Below, one piece after another: positions 62,514-64,000 of a stretch of DNA of 64,000 bases (the stretch's first letter is position 1; each line of letters starts with the position of its first letter). Below the pieces are notes generated by a model, which was not told the origin of the DNA, searched no databases, and was given only the letters and a program-made list of their open reading frames with translations. Origin of the DNA: Raineyella sp044508675 (lineage in GTDB: Bacteria; Actinomycetota; Actinomycetes; Propionibacteriales; Propionibacteriaceae). A program made the position numbers and the translations under genes. The DNA lies in NCBI GenBank assembly GCA_044508675.1, contig JBIQHF010000005.1:104484-168483 (forward strand), given 5' to 3'.

Positions 62514-63644
62514 ATGTCGAGGATCAGGGTTGCAGCACTGAACGTGGAGAACTTGTTCGATCGTCCCAAGGCGATGAGTCAGCCGATGAGTACCCAGGGC
62601 AATCCGATACTGGCCGCGCACGCCCGGCTGAACGCGCTTGTAGGTGAAGAGATTTACACCGACCAGATCAAGGCGGAGATCCTGCAGCACTTGGCAACGC
62701 TCGGTCTGGAACGCTCCGACAACGCGGAGCTCGCCGTGTTGCGTCAGGTCCGAGGGAGGCTGGTGAAGCGGCCGGCCGCACCAAAGCCGGTCGAGGTCGT
62801 CGCGGGTGGGCGGCCCGACTGGATCGGGTGGGTCGACCTGACCAAGGAGAGGGTCAACGAACTGGCGATGACCCACACCGCGCGGGTGATCGATGACGTG
62901 GGGGCGGACGTGATGGCCGTGGTCGAGGCCGAGTCGCGGATCGCTCTGAAGCACTTCATTGACGCCGGTGTGGTTGCCGGCGACGGAGCGCCGTTGTACC
63001 CCCGGGCGATGGTCATCGACGGGAACGACGACCGGGGCATCGACGTCGGAGTGATGACTAGGGCCGAGCACCGGATCGTGAACATCGTCTCCCACGTCGA
63101 CGACGTCGACGACGAAGGACGGCGGATCTTCGGCCGTGACTGCCCCGAGTACACCGTCGAGCTGGACAGTGGCACCCGGATCACATTACTGGTCAACCAC
63201 TTCAAGTCGAAGGGCTACGGCAGGCAGTCCGACAACGACAGGCGCCGCCGGCAGCAGGCGACTCGCGTCGCCGACATTTATCGAGACCTGCGAGGGGCGG
63301 GTCAGGACAACGTGGTCGTCTTGGGGGACCTGAACGACACGCCGAACAGCGCCCCACTGAAGCCGCTGCTGGTCGACACCGACCTGAGGGACATCACTGC
63401 TCATCCCGGGTTCGTCAGCGACGGCCGACCCGGCACGTACGCCAACGGGACCGCGAGCCAGAAGATCGACTACGTGATGTTGTCGCCGGCATTGTTCGAC
63501 CGAGTCGTCGGCGGCGCGATCTACCGTAAGGGCGTCTGGGGTGGCAAGCATGGCACCCTGTTCCCGCACTATGAGACCATCACCGCCGCCGTGCACGCCG
63601 CGTCCGACCATGCTGCCATCTACGCCGACCTCGATCTCGGGTGA
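62514..63644 (+). CDS. Endonuclease/exonuclease/phosphatase-family protein
   Basis: 376 residues. EEP fold: VAALNVENLFDRP, DVMAVVEAESR, HFKSKGYG, LGDLNDTPNSAPL, SDHAAIYADL. GC content and codon use look lower than around it (e.g. GAGATTTACACC), suggestive of a later arrival. It ends 42 bp from tRNA-Glu. Nuclease or phosphatase substrate unknown. Confidence 0.82.
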   Translation: MSRIRVAALNVENLFDRPKAMSQPMSTQGNPILAAHARLNALVGEEIYTDQIKAEILQHLATLGLERSDNAELAVLRQVRGRLVKRPAAPKPVEVVAGGRPDWIGWVDLTKERVNELAMTHTARVIDDVGADVMAVVEAESRIALKHFIDAGVVAGDGAPLYPRAMVIDGNDDRGIDVGVMTRAEHRIVNIVSHVDDVDDEGRRIFGRDCPEYTVELDSGTRITLLVNHFKSKGYGRQSDNDRRRRQQATRVADIYRDLRGAGQDNVVVLGDLNDTPNSAPLKPLLVDTDLRDITAHPGFVSDGRPGTYANGTASQKIDYVMLSPALFDRVVGGAIYRKGVWGGKHGTLFPHYETITAAVHAASDHAAIYADLDLG

Positions 63645-63686
63645 ACGAAGAGACCGATGGGCGCGAGTTCATCCGCCCTGGCTGAG

Positions 63687-63759
63687 CATCCCCTACGGGA
63701 TTCGAACCCGCGCTGCCGCCTTGAAAGGGCGGTGTCCTAGGCCACTAGACGAAGGGGAC
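63687..63759 (-). tRNA. tRNA-Glu(TTC)
   Basis: A 73-nt cloverleaf on the reverse strand. Acceptor GTCCCCT, anticodon stem CCGCC/GGCGG around CTTTCAA with anticodon TTC, T arm GCGGGTTCGAATCCCGT. The 3' CCA is not encoded. A -10-like TATGCT lies about 55 bp upstream on the reverse strand (63814-63819). Confidence 0.92.
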
Positions 63760-63900
63760 CCGGTGGTCTCCCACCACGGCCGGCGACCGGGAGGGTCGTC
63801 GAGCCGTCGTCCAGCATAGCCCACGGTCGTCCCTCTCGACGCCACGGAACCGCGATGGGACGGACCCGTACGACCCGATGCGCCACCACGGTCGAAGGGG

Positions 63901-63942
63901 CCCCGTACGAGCGGAGCCGGGAGGGTGCCCGCTCGTACGGGG
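63901..63942. terminator. Hairpin terminator downstream of the final reverse-strand gene
   Basis: A perfect 14-bp stem (CCCCGTACGAGCGG and complement) with a 14-nt loop, immediately after the stop codon of the partial reverse-strand gene. Confidence 0.75.
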
Positions 63943-63945
63943 CGT

Positions 63946-64000
63946 CTAGTTGATGCTGACGTGGACGTGGTCGTAGTGGTTGGCGGTGGTGGAGCCGCGG
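63946..64000 (-). CDS. Partial CDS, C-terminal end with HYDHVHVSI motif
   Basis: Only the last 18 residues are in the window: RGSTTANHYDHVHVSIN, then TAG. HYDHVHVS is the C-terminal signature of actinobacterial secreted cell-wall proteins with an ARB_07466-like domain, often attached to coiled coils or NlpC/P60 or M23 peptidases. The rest lies beyond 64000. Confidence 0.6.
   Translation of the reverse strand, partial: RGSTTANHYDHVHVSIN

Overview
This is a 64 kb chromosomal stretch of a very GC-rich actinobacterium. The evidence is GTG starts, a WhiB-family Fe-S protein, a DUF1707 protein, a DUF4244 Flp pilin, a translational T-box in front of a long-form ileS, and a block from metallophosphoesterase to NUDIX hydrolase that follows the gene order I remember from the Mycobacterium tuberculosis ponA2-whiB4-crp-nth neighbourhood. 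Gene content and a strong habit of writing codon junctions as CGTAC suggest the Propionibacteriales/Propionibacteriaceae, but that placement is inference. No transposase, integrase, phage structural gene or CRISPR array was seen.

Layout. 1-7.3 kb: the 3' end of dnaX, a small Cys-rich protein, nitronate monooxygenase and a zinc alcohol dehydrogenase on the reverse strand, then ybaB-recR-HAD phosphatase and a two-component pair. 7.5-13.2 kb: an MHS-type transporter with a TetR-like palindrome in front, T-box-ileS, and a DUF1707 membrane protein. 13.3-23.4 kb: a catabolic island of biphenyl/alkylbenzene-dioxygenase type, bphAaAbAcAd-bphB, closed by a strong hairpin and followed by its probable two-component regulator bphS (giant sensor kinase) and bphT. 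The ring-cleavage (bphC) and hydrolase (bphD) genes are absent. 23.6-31.6 kb: a lipoprotein, aspartokinase (with an internal beta-subunit start), a membrane-anchored glycosidase-like protein, azlCD, a TauE/SafE exporter, enoyl-CoA hydratase and an arsR-arsM pair.

31.8-41.1 kb: tRNA-Pro, then metallophosphoesterase, a PASTA-containing bifunctional PBP, WhiB, MBL hydrolase-RidA-DUF4177, a Crp-family regulator, nth-TlpA-NUDIX and a holin-like membrane protein. 41.3-45.3 kb: a solitary RND pump and a methyltransferase. 45.6-54.3 kb: a tad pilus/secretion locus (ssd-tadA-tadB-tadC ... flp-tadE-tadE-like) interrupted by a complete xylose/ribose-type ABC importer with its own promoter candidate and terminator. 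54.3-64 kb: a GntR-type regulator fused to an NTF2/SnoaL-like domain, peptidase E, several unknowns, a YciI-like protein, a TDT transporter, an esterase, a NUDIX-PIN/NYN-like fusion, uppP, a MaoC-like dehydratase, an endonuclease/exonuclease/phosphatase protein, tRNA-Glu(TTC) and the very end of a reverse-strand gene.

How it fits together. The most coherent specialised unit is the aromatic dioxygenase island: alpha/beta oxygenase, Rieske ferredoxin, ferredoxin reductase and cis-diol dehydrogenase would turn an aromatic hydrocarbon into a catechol, with BphS/BphT as likely sensor and activator. The catechol must be handled by genes outside this window. The remainder is mainly cell-envelope biology (PBP, UppP, Tad pili, holin-like protein), redox and DNA-repair housekeeping, and transport.
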